NCBI GenBank assembly: GCA_018398765.1
Contig: JAHBMJ010000829.1
Coordinates: 1 to 40,240 of the forward strand
Length of the DNA stretch: 40,240 nucleotides
Direction of reading: 5' to 3'
Origin: Chromera velia
Lineage: Eukaryota > Sar > Chromeraceae
Position 1 is the first letter of the stretch; each line of letters begins with the position of its first letter. Below, piece by piece: positions 1-10,139 of the stretch. The position numbers and the translations under genes were made by a program. Under the pieces are notes generated by a model. The model ran no database searches, had not been told where the DNA came from, and saw only the letters and a program-made list of their open reading frames with translations.

Positions 1-1188
1 ACTCGTTATGCCCTAACAGTAACCAAGAGCTCTCTTTTTGGCTTCTTGCATCTGCTCTCATTTAACTCACAAGGAGAGTATGGTGCATTGTCTGTCGGGT
101 GGGGTGACGACAAACTGTGTGTGTATGATTCGTGTATTCGTTGTAATGATGACTTCTTACACAAGCTTTCTTCATGCGAGAAACGATGAGAAACGGTCGG
201 ACGAAAGGGAGTCCTCACGCCAGATGGCTGTATTGAAATCAACTCGGATTGATCATATAATGATTGTAACGTACGCTCCTCTCTCCGGCGCATCTGCATC
301 CGATCTATTCGTCCGTAATGTTATCCGATCGCATTTGTTCTCGCTCTCGACCCGCCTGTTTGATGTCTGCCACGCGGTGCTGACAAGTGAATAACTTTTT
401 GCTCATTCTAGCAAAAACCAACCAACTATGCATGCGCCACCCGGGAGCCTAGCGCTCCAACTAGGGTTAGGCATCCTCTAACTCACTAACTTAGTGACTA
501 ACTAACTATTTAAGTTTAGATTTAATTTACTATGATAATTTGAATTCAGTTATTCTACTAAGCATTCATGTTGACATGATATTGTACTTAAACATTTATT
601 TATGTGTAATCAAAATTATTAAAAAAAAAAATTCTAGATACAATATTATGCATTATCATAATTGAATGCTAAAAAAACTCAGAAATTAAAATCTCCTGAC
701 ACTGGCACTGACAGGTTCAGCTTCTATTTTTTCTTTAATGTTAATTTTATCTTAAAAGAATCACGTTTTAAAGAATGTCTATTTAATTTAAAGGTATATA
801 AATAACGTTGAAATACTATAGAACATCCTATATTTCAAAGTCCGAAATGATGTTAAAGTCCGGTGTGTCTGACTAAGCCTTAGTCTGTTACTGTTACCAC
901 GCAAAAACCAGATCTTCCAAAATAAAACGATCATATGAATAACGTCCCCCCTGTAGGACAAAACGTTTGCAAACCTTCTTATAATACAATTCAAAGCCGT
1001 AGCATTTCGCTATGTTCAACCCCCCTAAACCGGCGGATCCACACCGAGAAGTGCGAGTAGAAGTGAGTCTTTGGGACCGCCCACCCATAAGACTTGCAAA
1101 AAAGGTCTTACAAAGTCTTTATCACCATCTTCAGCTCTGCAAGTTTCTTATCCGTGATTAAACCTGTCAACGTGGAAAGGATCTACGA
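1..1188. other. AT-rich intergenic sequence, no recognised gene
   Basis: Open frames of 60-118 codons exist on both strands near 6-394, but none has a recognisable motif and they mirror each other, so I do not call them. From about 480 the sequence becomes strongly AT-rich with poly-A runs. A TGCATGC heptamer occurs at 429-435. I see no RNA gene here. Confidence 0.5.
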
Positions 1189-1458
1189 ATGCAAGTAAAA
1201 AGAACAAGCAGGAGGGTTCTCTGCAACAAAAAGCGGAACATCGCTTATGCAATATTGTCAGATGTTAAGTTCACCGTGAAGATTTTGGAGCTGAAAGAGC
1301 TCACAGATGATCACAGAAAAAAGGCAGACATCGGAATTTTTCCAGATAATTCCTTGGTCGTTTTTCAGTACACCCATGTTGTCCCCCCCCAAAATGTGTC
1401 AGAGGAGAAGAAGAAGGAATATAATCTCCATTTGAGGCGTCTGGGAACCACTAAGTAG
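1189..1458 (+). CDS. Small hypothetical ORF, 89 codons
   Basis: An ATG-initiated frame of 89 codons ends in TAG. The product is basic at its N-terminus (MQVKRTSRR) and at its C-terminus (EEKKKEYNLHLRRLG), with a central stretch of mixed hydrophobic and charged residues that looks more protein-like than the surrounding shadow frames. I recognise no family. It lies in an AT-rich, repeat-bearing segment between poly-A tracts and a MITE-like inverted repeat, so it may be a relic of a mobile element or an exon of a decayed gene. No splice context is obvious. Confidence that it is translated is low. Confidence 0.2.
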   Translation: MQVKRTSRRVLCNKKRNIAYAILSDVKFTVKILELKELTDDHRKKADIGIFPDNSLVVFQYTHVVPPQNVSEEKKKEYNLHLRRLGTTK

Positions 1459-1697
1459 GAGATGTTTGGGAGAGAGGGGCATGATGTGAACAAAGATCAG
1501 CAGCCACTGTCCGGCATATGGAGGGATTATGAATTCTGGTAGGCTTACATGGTCGATTGAATCGATTTTCGCTCTGTTTTTTGTACTGGTACGTGCAGCT
1601 TGTGCAGAGCTGTCCACTGTCCGTTTTGCATTGCATTAGCGATGCACTATGACACACAAAACAAAAGTTTTAAATTGACTCCCAATTTTTTTTTTTT

Positions 1698-1957
1698 GTA
1701 CTACCAATTTTTTTTTCGGCGGTCCTAAAAAATTCCTATTTAAAAATTGGTAACTCCCAATTTTTAGGTGACTCTAAGTGTTCATAGAATTTGTTTCTAA
1801 TAATGAATTAGAGTCTAATGACTGCGACTAGAGACTAGTGAGCCCCTGTCTAGCCCGTACACAAAATTTTAGCTTCAAACTCCATGTACTTCTTTCACTA
1901 GACTAGGTACCAATTTTTCAAAATTGAGAGTTCTTGGCGGTAAAAAATTGGTAGTAC
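1698..1957. repeat. MITE-like AT-rich segment with inverted ends
   Basis: The left end reads GTACTACCAATTTTTT (1698-1713) and the right end is its reverse complement, AAAAAATTGGTAGTAC (1942-1957). Each copy is accompanied by a C/G-rich patch (CGGCGG on the left, GGCGG on the right). The words CCCAATT and ACTCCCAATT recur just outside and inside the ends. The interior has no coding potential. Inverted ends, small size (about 260 bp) and AT richness fit a non-autonomous DNA element, but I did not find a clear target-site duplication. Confidence 0.4.
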
Positions 1958-2287
1958 TACCAATTCGACACCCAATTTAACTCCCAATTCTTTAAGAAAC
2001 CCCTCTATGGCTGTCTACACTCTTATCCAATTACTCGTATCAATCCACCAATAAAGAATTTCTCTATGATCAATGGATAAGGAGCTAGCAGAAGTGAGAC
2101 AGTGCCTCGCTGCTGCTATTTAAAACGCTGTCGAGATAGACTTTTCGGTTATCTCTTTCTTCAGAGGAACATCAAGAAAGATTCTTCTTATGCAGAATCG
2201 GAAGACAGAGGACTATGTGTATGGGAAGATTGAAGTAATCAGAAGTTAGTTAGGCCACTGCTCGAGTATTATTGATCGAGTCATGTT

Positions 2288-2310
2288 GTATGCATGTAAA
2301 GCATGCATAC
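2288..2310. repeat. Perfect 9-bp hairpin, TGCATGC-like core
   Basis: GTATGCATG (2288-2296), a 5-nt loop and CATGCATAC (2302-2310) form a perfect inverted repeat that contains ATGCAT in each arm. It may be structural or a paired DNA-binding site. It lies about 100 bp from a second hairpin of the same geometry. Confidence 0.55.
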
Positions 2311-2409
2311 CGTCACAAGGCAGAAAGGAGGGGCATGAGACTTCGCGCATGATATTATATGATATCAGCAATCGCAACCATGCAGCTTGTATCTACAGAA
2401 TCAAACGGA

Positions 2410-2432
2410 GTCACAGTGGCTAGCACTGTGAC
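2410..2432. repeat. Perfect 9-bp hairpin
   Basis: GTCACAGTG (2410-2418), a 5-nt loop and CACTGTGAC (2424-2432) form a perfect inverted repeat with the same 9-5-9 geometry as the hairpin at 2288-2310. Confidence 0.55.
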
Positions 2433-2878
2433 AGCTAGTCTCTGTGTTGAATGTTTCAGTCTCATACTCAGTCTGGGACTGCATTTTACTTCCATGAATG
2501 CAGAGAAAAGAAACGATATAGATAAACTTCGGTTTAGACTCTTGAAGAGAGTGAGTTACCTAGCTTCCTAGCTAGTTCCACTATAGGTACTTCTGTTGTC
2601 CGTGTCTTATCTCGATCGATCAGAAGTCAATGATGACATCATATCTGATGCATGTTCTGATCGGATGTATAACAGTACTACAGTGTATCATAACAAGTTG
2701 AACATATGCTCACATACATAAAATAGTGCAACATCTATACAACATGCAACACATGTGCACAAACAACATATGCTATGCTCAGGCAGGCTCAGTCTGGCTC
2801 AGTCTTGTATCTACGATATTTAACTCCCCCCCCGCAAGAGAAGATTTCATGTCAAACGAGGATTAAATATAGTAGTTT

Positions 2879-3592
2879 TTAAATCGGCCATGCTTGCTCA
2901 ACTGGAATCCATTTCGTCAGACAATCTGCGAGTTGCTCTTCTTTTCCAGACATATACTCCACACACACGTGATATTCATTCAGGGCTTGTCGAACAAATT
3001 TGAACACACCCAAAAGTTGTGTATCTTCTTTAAGAGTACCTACATAGAGTTGATCAATTAAAGTTCCACTGTCATCAAATATTCTGACACGCATGTTCCC
3101 AAAAAGCAAACAAACAAGGCGCATGAGTTGTGGGAGTTTCTTCAATGAGGCATGCATTGCTAACAATTCTGCTCCCGCCAAACTTAAAACCTTTCTTTTC
3201 TCCTTATGGGATTCCCAATCAATAATGTTTCACCAACAACGCAGAGGCCAATTCGAATCACACAGCATGATGATGAAACCAGAATGAGAGTCATTTGATC
3301 CTCGATAACCACCATCAACAAAAATTCGAAGTTCGATCCGGCCAATTATGTCGATCAGAGGAGAAAAGATCAACTCACGTGAGAAAAGGAGGACCTGTCG
3401 GATAAGAGTAATCAAAGTGAGGAAATAACGATGGGTGGGAGTGTTTCGCCATCTCGACAACTCCGAAAAAGAAAAGGACAACCAAAAGAGCATTCTAGTC
3501 AGCCACCCAATCTTTCTACACCAAACATGGTAAGGCCCTTCTAACTTCATCTCAACCTCTCCCTCTCTTGGTGGGTCAAAATCGCTCTGCAC
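2879..3592 (-). pseudogene. Copia-type RT connection and RNase H (broken)
   Basis: Two minus-strand frames (3592-3230 and 3181-2879) together carry the RNase H typical of Ty1/copia polyproteins. The first shows the connection region and the first catalytic Asp in RIFVDGGYRG, followed by the S/T-G-F-I context (HSGFIIML). The second starts near AGAELLAMHA, the catalytic Glu helix, continues to RVRIFDDSGTL with the next Asp, and ends with the diagnostic copia signature EQLADCLTKWIP. The two frames are separated by a frameshift around 3181-3235. RNase H would remove the RNA strand during reverse transcription. The catalytic carboxylates are retained, but the break makes this copy dead. Confidence 0.75.
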
Positions 3593-3680
3593 TACCCGTC
3601 CAGACCTCTTCCCTGGAGGAACAGAGGAGAGAGAGAGATACGAATACTGGCTTTATCTGATTACCTAGTCTGATCATACT

Positions 3681-4193
3681 CTAGCAGTGATAAGTTTCAA
3701 TTCCAATCACCCCCTTTCTTTTACGCCCAATCAACTTAGACGGTTCACACTCCACACATGAAGAGAGAGACTGAAGAACAGAAAGAGGATCTTCACTGCT
3801 GCACAAGAGATCGTCGTAGTACACATCAGATTCTATCCAGGCAGACGGATAGACTCTAAGCATATCAACAATTGATGAATCGTCGGATCTTGCTAAGGGT
3901 GGAAGGGAGGGAACACGAAAGAAAATTGATTTAGCAACTTCGAGAAAGCCAAAAACAGAAACAAGAATGTTTTTTAACCAAAAGATAAACAGGCGGGGTG
4001 CATCTTTCAATCTGTACACAGCGTGTAAAAGAATGTGGACTGCACCCAGGACGAGGCCAAACACGCAAGCAGTAAAAGGAGGGAGCCATGCAGGCAGACG
4101 GACGGCAATCTTGATGTCGGGTGGGAGTGGCACCTGAAGGAAAGCGGTGCACACATCAGTAATCACTATATTATAATACCATCTGCGCATCAA
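3681..4193 (-). pseudogene. Copia-type reverse transcriptase fragment, 170 codons
   Basis: This minus-strand frame covers the core of a Ty1/copia reverse transcriptase. TDVCTAFLQVPLPPDIKI (about residues 11-28) matches the DVxTAFLxGxL motif and holds the first catalytic Asp. YRLKDAPRLFIFWL corresponds to the YGLKDAPRxW motif. YYDDLL (about residues 124-129, plus-strand 3808-3825) is the catalytic YVDD box with Val replaced by Tyr. The frame is shorter than a whole RT domain and ends at a stop before the connection region, which resumes in another frame downstream at 3592. It is a relic copy. Confidence 0.8.
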
Positions 4194-4425
4194 AGTAAAA
4201 ACAAAGAGAAGGCGGAGATAGGCTCTCGATGGAGTACCGGCATAAGTCTCATAAGTGCGATGGTCAGCCCACTTAATTGTGTCCCTGGATCGTCAATCGT
4301 GCCTTGGCCTTTCGACTCGTACCCTTCTACTTCTATGTGACTACCCACCTCATGGTCAGTATAAGGAGGCCAACGAGCATAGAGACAGCAGGGTTAATCA
4401 CGTCCCCCAACACCTCTAATTTCAT

Positions 4426-5103
4426 CTAATTCCCCATTTCCCTGTCCCCCGCCCCATCAAATTTGTCTGCTTTGACATTGGACCATGGCGCCTGCTCGTG
4501 AGTCACGCCACTAACTGAATCGGCAGGCAGGGGATGGTCATCCAAAGAGAAAAGTAACGGACTAGTGGAGAAGTTAGTCGAGGTTTCCTTCTCAAGAAAG
4601 AAAATAAAATCAGGGTTGTCCGTTGACTCACAGTCGATCTGCCAAACCGAATTCTCTGAGACCAACTCAGCAGTGACCTTATGCACAAAACTCTCTATCG
4701 TTTCATGAGGCTCGTTCAAAAGCGAAGACAGAATTGGATAACCAATGCAGCGAGGTTGATACAAACGACAAGAACACGACCCCCGCTCAATCATGTCGGT
4801 ATATGCAAGGGAGGCAGCAATGAGGGAAGTGGCAGAGGGAAAGGGAGGAGGAGTGTAGAAAAAGAACGAAGAAAGAAGAGGGTAAGAAGGGGAAGAGATG
4901 GAAGTGGAGGAAAAGGAAGACAGAAGTGCTGCATTCATAACATTGGATGCACTGGCAGAAGAGTGAGGCCACAAATCCCGAATCTGATTGAAGATTGCTG
5001 GAGGCAGCTGGTCGGAATCTGTCAAACAAAAACGAGACAGAACTCTGGATGGATGGATAGAATCGCCACTATCAGTAGAAGAAGACAGACCCAGAGTTCT
5101 CAC
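4426..5103 (-). pseudogene. Upstream pol region of the copia element, unassigned
   Basis: A 225-codon minus-strand frame lies directly upstream of the reverse-transcriptase fragment in the same orientation. It is rich in Ser and Pro with acidic patches and has no motif I can assign. Its position fits the variable linker between integrase and RT in copia polyproteins, which is often poorly conserved. It ends in the polar stretch KADKFDGAGDREMGN. It could instead be a chance frame, since a plus-strand frame overlaps it (4681-5151), but the plus-strand product is purely Arg/Lys/Gly-rich. Confidence 0.35.
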
Positions 5104-5164
5104 GACAGTGGAGTTAGACGTGTGTTACGAGAGAGATGGGGAGAGAGGTAGGAAATTGCACTGA

Positions 5165-5264
5165 GAATCTACTTGTCTAAATTCCACTAAATTCCATAAA
5201 CTTTGGAGGCTTATTTTATATTCCAAAGTTTATAAAATTTAGTGGAATTTAGATGAGTAGATTC
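5165..5264. repeat. Imperfect 43-bp-arm inverted repeat (long hairpin)
   Basis: The left arm (5165-5207) and right arm (5222-5264) are reverse complements with about 39 of 43 positions matching, separated by a 14-nt spacer. All four mismatches are transition-type differences. The arms include repeated words such as AAATTCCACTAAATTCC, which also recur as direct repeats down to about 5342. Transcribed, this would fold into a long, nearly continuous stem. It may be a tiny MITE or a small-RNA-type hairpin. Confidence 0.75.
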
Positions 5265-5345
5265 CATGGTAAATTCCACTAAAGTCCATCAAATTCCACT
5301 AAATTCCAAAGGTAAATTCCATTAAATTCCACTAAATTCCCCAGG
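5265..5345. repeat. Degenerate AAATTCCACT direct repeats
   Basis: Variants of AAATTCCACTAAATTCC follow the inverted repeat several times (for example near 5271, 5290, 5315 and 5326), forming a short degenerate tandem array derived from the same sequence as the hairpin arms. Confidence 0.6.
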
Positions 5346-6056
5346 AATTTAACCTGGTTTTGTAAGGTAGGTTTTTAAACGTAACTTAGAGTTTTGAAAC
5401 TCACTTAAAATCTCGATCACTCCTGAACTCACTTTAAAAGTTTTTCCCTAAATGCTGTTAAAAAGGTTTTGAGATGTTAAAAAAAAATTATAGAAAACAC
5501 ATCAATTTATACGTTTTAAAGTCTAAAGTCTGCGGTCGATCAGACCTAGGGTCAGACTTTCTATATTATGAAAATAACTTTAGGGATCACACCTAGCTTC
5601 AGGGGCTGCTTCAACCAAAATCATCGAAGACGATTCGGACCATCCATGTAACTGAAGGGACGACTGCATAAGCGCCCCTTGCATACACTTTCGTGCAATG
5701 TGCATGCATGCAAACCAGCACACGGATGAACCAAAATGCATGTGTTGGAGAAACATGCATCTTGATCACCATGGATCGCATCGATTTCATTTAATTTCAG
5801 CATGCATGCGGGTGTACCGGTCTGGCTTGCCCTCTTGAGGGCGGGCCTCAAGGGGCACAGATCTATTTGCCTGAACATCTGGGCAAACAGGGTGAAGTAC
5901 ACAATTCTTGCCTGCCTGTCTGATCGAAGGGATCGATGCACCATGCAACCCTTCTGGATCCATCATGCGTGGAGGTGCACCGGTGGGCAGATTGAGTTCA
6001 CAGACGCACGTGAACACGCAGTTTCACTGTCACAACAGCAGCAGCGCACAGCATTG

Positions 6057-6093
<37 letters not shown>

Positions 6094-7619
6094 ATACACA
6101 CGCACAGCAGCAGCGATCATTCAAAGAAGCCAGCCGGTTGTTTGCGCAGAAAGTGCTCGCATGGTCTGAATGAAGATGTACGGTTGTCCATGCATGCGCT
6201 TTCCTTCTTTGCACGTGCCTAGACACGCTCCTTCCTTCCTGCCTTCGAATCCATTCCTCCATGCAAGCAGGCAAACAGGAGCCGACCAGGTTCTTTATCA
6301 TCGGCCCTTCAGCTGGCCAGACAGACAGACAGACAGACAATCAACAAACGTATGACTTCTGTCCAGAAGAACTCATGCAGACCTCCTTTTCCCTCTCTTT
6401 TGCTGCACTAGCTTCGGCTCCGCGTTAGGCGCAATAGCTAACTTCGTTGCCGGCCAGTCTTTTGTCGTGTCCCAGGGAGGCGATGCGTGTGCATCTGATC
6501 TTTCTCTTTTTGGGTCAACACCCACCTGGTGAACTGATGGATCGATCAGTCTATCTCTAAAAAACGTTCTGTTCGTTTCTTCCAACCTCTACGGAGCTCC
6601 TGTCTGTCCATCTTTCCGTAAGCTTTTTGACGGAAAGCGGACAAACTCAGAGAGAGAGAGAGAGAGCAGACAGCTTGCAAGAATCTTCGGTCCTGCATAC
6701 GTGCCCGCCCCCTCACTCACTGCCGATTTTGATTTGCCAGTCGGAAGGTCCTGCAGGACAAAGAAAGACACTGACTGCAAAATGGACAAATTGGATGTGA
6801 AAAAACAACACGCGGCATGTCACGCAAGTGAATCCACTCTACCAAAAAACAGATACATGAATCTATCCGACCATCAAAAGACAGAACCGGGGTGGACTCG
6901 CACACACACCCCGTTTCTTCTTCTGCCTCTCTCCCTCCCTCCGTGTTTCTCTTCTTCTACCATCGCTTCTCCCATCACAAGACAGAAATTGAGAATCAAA
7001 TCGTTGCGGTTGATGCACCGATGAATGATCAGCTGGTACCTCTTCCTCTCCTTCCCTTTTTCGTTTTCGAACGGACCCTTCAGCCTTCCACCGTTCCGAT
7101 CTTTCGTATTCTGCCTTCTCTCCCGCCTTCCCGGATTTTCCACCCCTCTTTCTAACTAGTCGTCGGATTTCCTTTTGGGTCTAGCCGTTTCCCAGTCCTT
7201 TCGCTTGTCAGGTCAGTCGGGGGGCTGGTCCGACACGGACGTGGCTTTCTTTCTGCGCTATCCATGTGCTGCATCTGAAGCGACAGGCCCGAAAGACATA
7301 CGAAAAGGAAGAAAAGAAAAAATCGACAACGAAAATGCAAGGAAGAGAGAAAGCAACAAACTTCCTCCCTGACGTTGCGAGCAGGTGACTAGTGGCAGCT
7401 ATGGTTCCGTTCTCCCTGCCATGCACCCACTCTTTTCTCAATCTCTTGACAAAAGCACGAGTATGGAAGTCCGTCGCTACCCACCCACCACCCCCTCTCC
7501 CTTTCGTCTTATCCAATCAATGAGAAAAGGACAGACGCGAAAGGGAGAAGGCCGGTTCAGGGACGGGAGCTACGATGAGGAGAGAGAAAGGCGGCAGGCA
7601 GAGAGGGACAAGAAGAGAA

Positions 7620-7775
7620 ATAAAAAAATAAATAAACAAATAAATAAATAAATAAAGAAAGAAAGAAAGAAAGAAAGACAGAAAGAAAGAAAGAAAGAGA
7701 GGAAGAGAGAAAGAAAGAAAAAAGAAAGAAAGAAAGAAAGAAAGAAAGGAAGAAAGAAAGACAGAAAGAAAAAAA
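7620..7775 (+). repeat. (AAAT)n / (AAAG)n microsatellite
   Basis: The array begins with AAAT/AAAC units and changes to AAAG units interrupted by AGAG and ACAG variants, over about 155 bp. A (CTTT)n tract of the opposite polarity lies 350 bp away at 8128-8162, so the two could pair as an inverted repeat. Confidence 0.9.
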
Positions 7776-10106
7776 AGGAAGATGAATTCAATGAACGACA
7801 CGGTAAGGACAGGCGGAACAAGCAAGAGACTGAATTTGCATTTATTCACGTTCTCAGTGCCCGCTGCTTCGTCCACAAATAGATGCCTTCACTGTGAATG
7901 CACACAACCGCCGACTTTTGCCTGCCTGCATATGAGCCACGTCGTTGTTTCGAACACACATGCGAACGGGACTGCCTGTTCGCATGTGATTGATTTTGTT
8001 GGTCTGTCTACGCATGTATTTTCAAATGCATTTGCCATGCAATGCAGTCCTTCAACCCACTCGTGCCCTCTTCGATCCCCCTGTGGATCCCCACTCGATC
8101 GATCGTGCGCCTCTTCCTTCCTTCTTTACTTTCTTTCTTTCTTTCTTTTTTCTTTCTTTCACAAAGACACACCACACCCACCTTTGCTCGCTTTCTGCAC
8201 GGAGTTAAGCTTCGGTTCCTGTTACCTTCTGGTACCTTCACTAAGCGTTCATACTTTGTGCCACTCATTGCGTACTCACTCAATCAACACAAAACGTCAG
8301 GTCGCGAGGAGCGAACAAAACCACAATACAACTGCGCGCACCGCCCGCCAGAGACGACCTTCTCCTGTCCACGTGACCATTGACATACAGTCACAAACGG
8401 ACGGCTGCCAAAATGAAAAGAAACAAAAAAAACAGGTAACATACAAGCCAGCCAGAAGCTGAGCACACACGCCCCGAAAAGAAACACTGCCCGCAGTCTC
8501 CGAGAACCGTCTCCCCTTAGGGTTCTCAGAGAAACAGACATATACAGACAACGCTGCTCTCTCTTACGGCGCAACGACAGGCTCCACACCAATACTTCTC
8601 GATTGTTTGCTTCTATTTGGGTGTCATACATGCTTTGCAAAGGAAAGGCCGCTAAACGCCATCCTTCCTTCCAAGCTACTCCCCTGCCGTGTCATTTCAG
8701 CATGACGCTTTACCGCTTCGCTGCGTTGTCCTACAAGAGCATAGAGCCAAAAAGGAAAACAACAAGAGTCAAAAAGACGGACGGCAACAAAGAATCCCCG
8801 TTCTCCACGACGACCTGAAAGAACGAAAACTCTTCGCACAACACAGCCAGCCAACCAACAACCCCTTTGAACGGAAACGGAAATTAACGGAAGCAATCAA
8901 TGGCTGCTCTTGACCCGAAAAAAAGAAGTCACTCACCAACATCCGTGCAGTAGTTTCACAAGCTCCGCACGTCACTTTCAATCGAAGAAAAATCAAAAGA
9001 CGCTCCAACTGATAAAAAGAAGAAACGAAAAAAGTACATGCATGAAGAACTTCTAGGAGGCGGATCGAGAGAGAGAGAGAGCGAAGAGGGTGAGAAGAAG
9101 CATGAGGAAGAACATGGCACTCCCCACACACAAACTCATTCACTCAGTCACCACAGGTGCATAAAAGAACTTTTCTTTCTTTCTTTCTTTCTTTCTTTCT
9201 CTGTTTCTCTCTCTCTGTCTCTCTTTCCCTCACACAATCCACCCAAAAACGCCTGCCTGGAGTTTCCATTCCTTTGCCATGTTGTGCATCTGCATGCTGC
9301 ATCGGCTTAGTATCTCCTTGGTTCGTCGTGTGACGATTCCCTTAATTCACCTTCTCTTCACCTTTCTTTCTTCGTCTCCGATTAATCCTTCACGCTGTAG
9401 CAGCCTTCCTTTCCTTTCCGGTCGCGCGCTCCCTCTACGACCGGACACAAACCCGCACAAATACCTGTGTGTCTGCCAGCGGTCACAGCTGCCTGGCAGA
9501 GTCAACGAGGCAGGCAGGGAGGCAGGCAGGCACATGTAGTGAGGAACAGCCAGAGAAAAAGAGTTCAAGAAGCCACTAGAGGCACAAAGGAATACTTCAC
9601 AAGCAGAGGACAAGAAGAAAAGACGGTGAGGGAAGCAGAACCTTGCAAGGCCAACTTCCTGCAAACCCGCACCGTTTGGAGAAGCCAAGACGTTCATTCA
9701 TAGATTTCTCACGAGACAGGGACAGCTTACAGAAGCACGCAGGAAATCACGTCACTCTGCCTGACCACAGAAGCAGAACGACAGGCAACCAACCAAACAC
9801 TCACGCAACCATTCAAACGCCGCCATACACCCCTTTTGGCTTCTTCTCCTTCCGCCCTGTCCCTCTGCCTGTCCGTCCGCATATCGACCTTGATACATGG
9901 TTGACGGTGCTCCGCTATTTCCCTCCGCCTTCCTGTCGGCAGCCAGCAACAGAAATGAAAAGGAGGAAAGGACAGCCTCTGTCTGACATCTGGGGGGGTG
10001 AGGGAGTCATCAACCCACCCTTTTTGAGCCGCCCTCCCCGAGCACCTCCCCTCCACCTGCGTGGTCCATTTTCTTTCTTTCTTTCCTTCCCTCCCTCCTT
10101 CCCCCC

Positions 10107-10107
<1 letters not shown>

Positions 10108-10137
<30 letters not shown>
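10108..10137 (+). repeat. Homopolymer (C)30
   Basis: About 30 consecutive C residues lie within a longer CT-rich tract and are followed by (CT)n and (GT)n. Such tracts are replication- and sequencing-difficult, and both assembly gaps in this window lie next to similar G/C runs. Confidence 0.9.

Positions 10138-10139
<2 letters not shown>

Larger units (their letters stand above)
2824..5103 (-). mobile_element. Decayed Ty1/copia-type LTR retrotransposon
   Basis: Reading on the minus strand from 5103 down to 2879 gives an undetermined upstream ORF, a copia-type reverse transcriptase, the RT/RNase H connection and an RNase H, in canonical copia order. Frame changes and stops separate the pieces, so the element is not functional. 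Just downstream of the RNase H stop (minus strand) is a G-rich tract around 2826-2837, followed by AGTTAAATATCG. This could be the polypurine tract and the start of the 3' LTR. Neither LTR has been delimited, and an integrase was not recognised upstream. Confidence 0.75.

Noticed and set aside
460-475. Telomere-like GGGTTAG word
   Set aside because: A single copy, not a tandem.
7782-8462. 226-codon plus-strand frame
   Set aside because: Composition follows the surrounding CT-rich repeats; no recognised motif, and three other frames overlap it.
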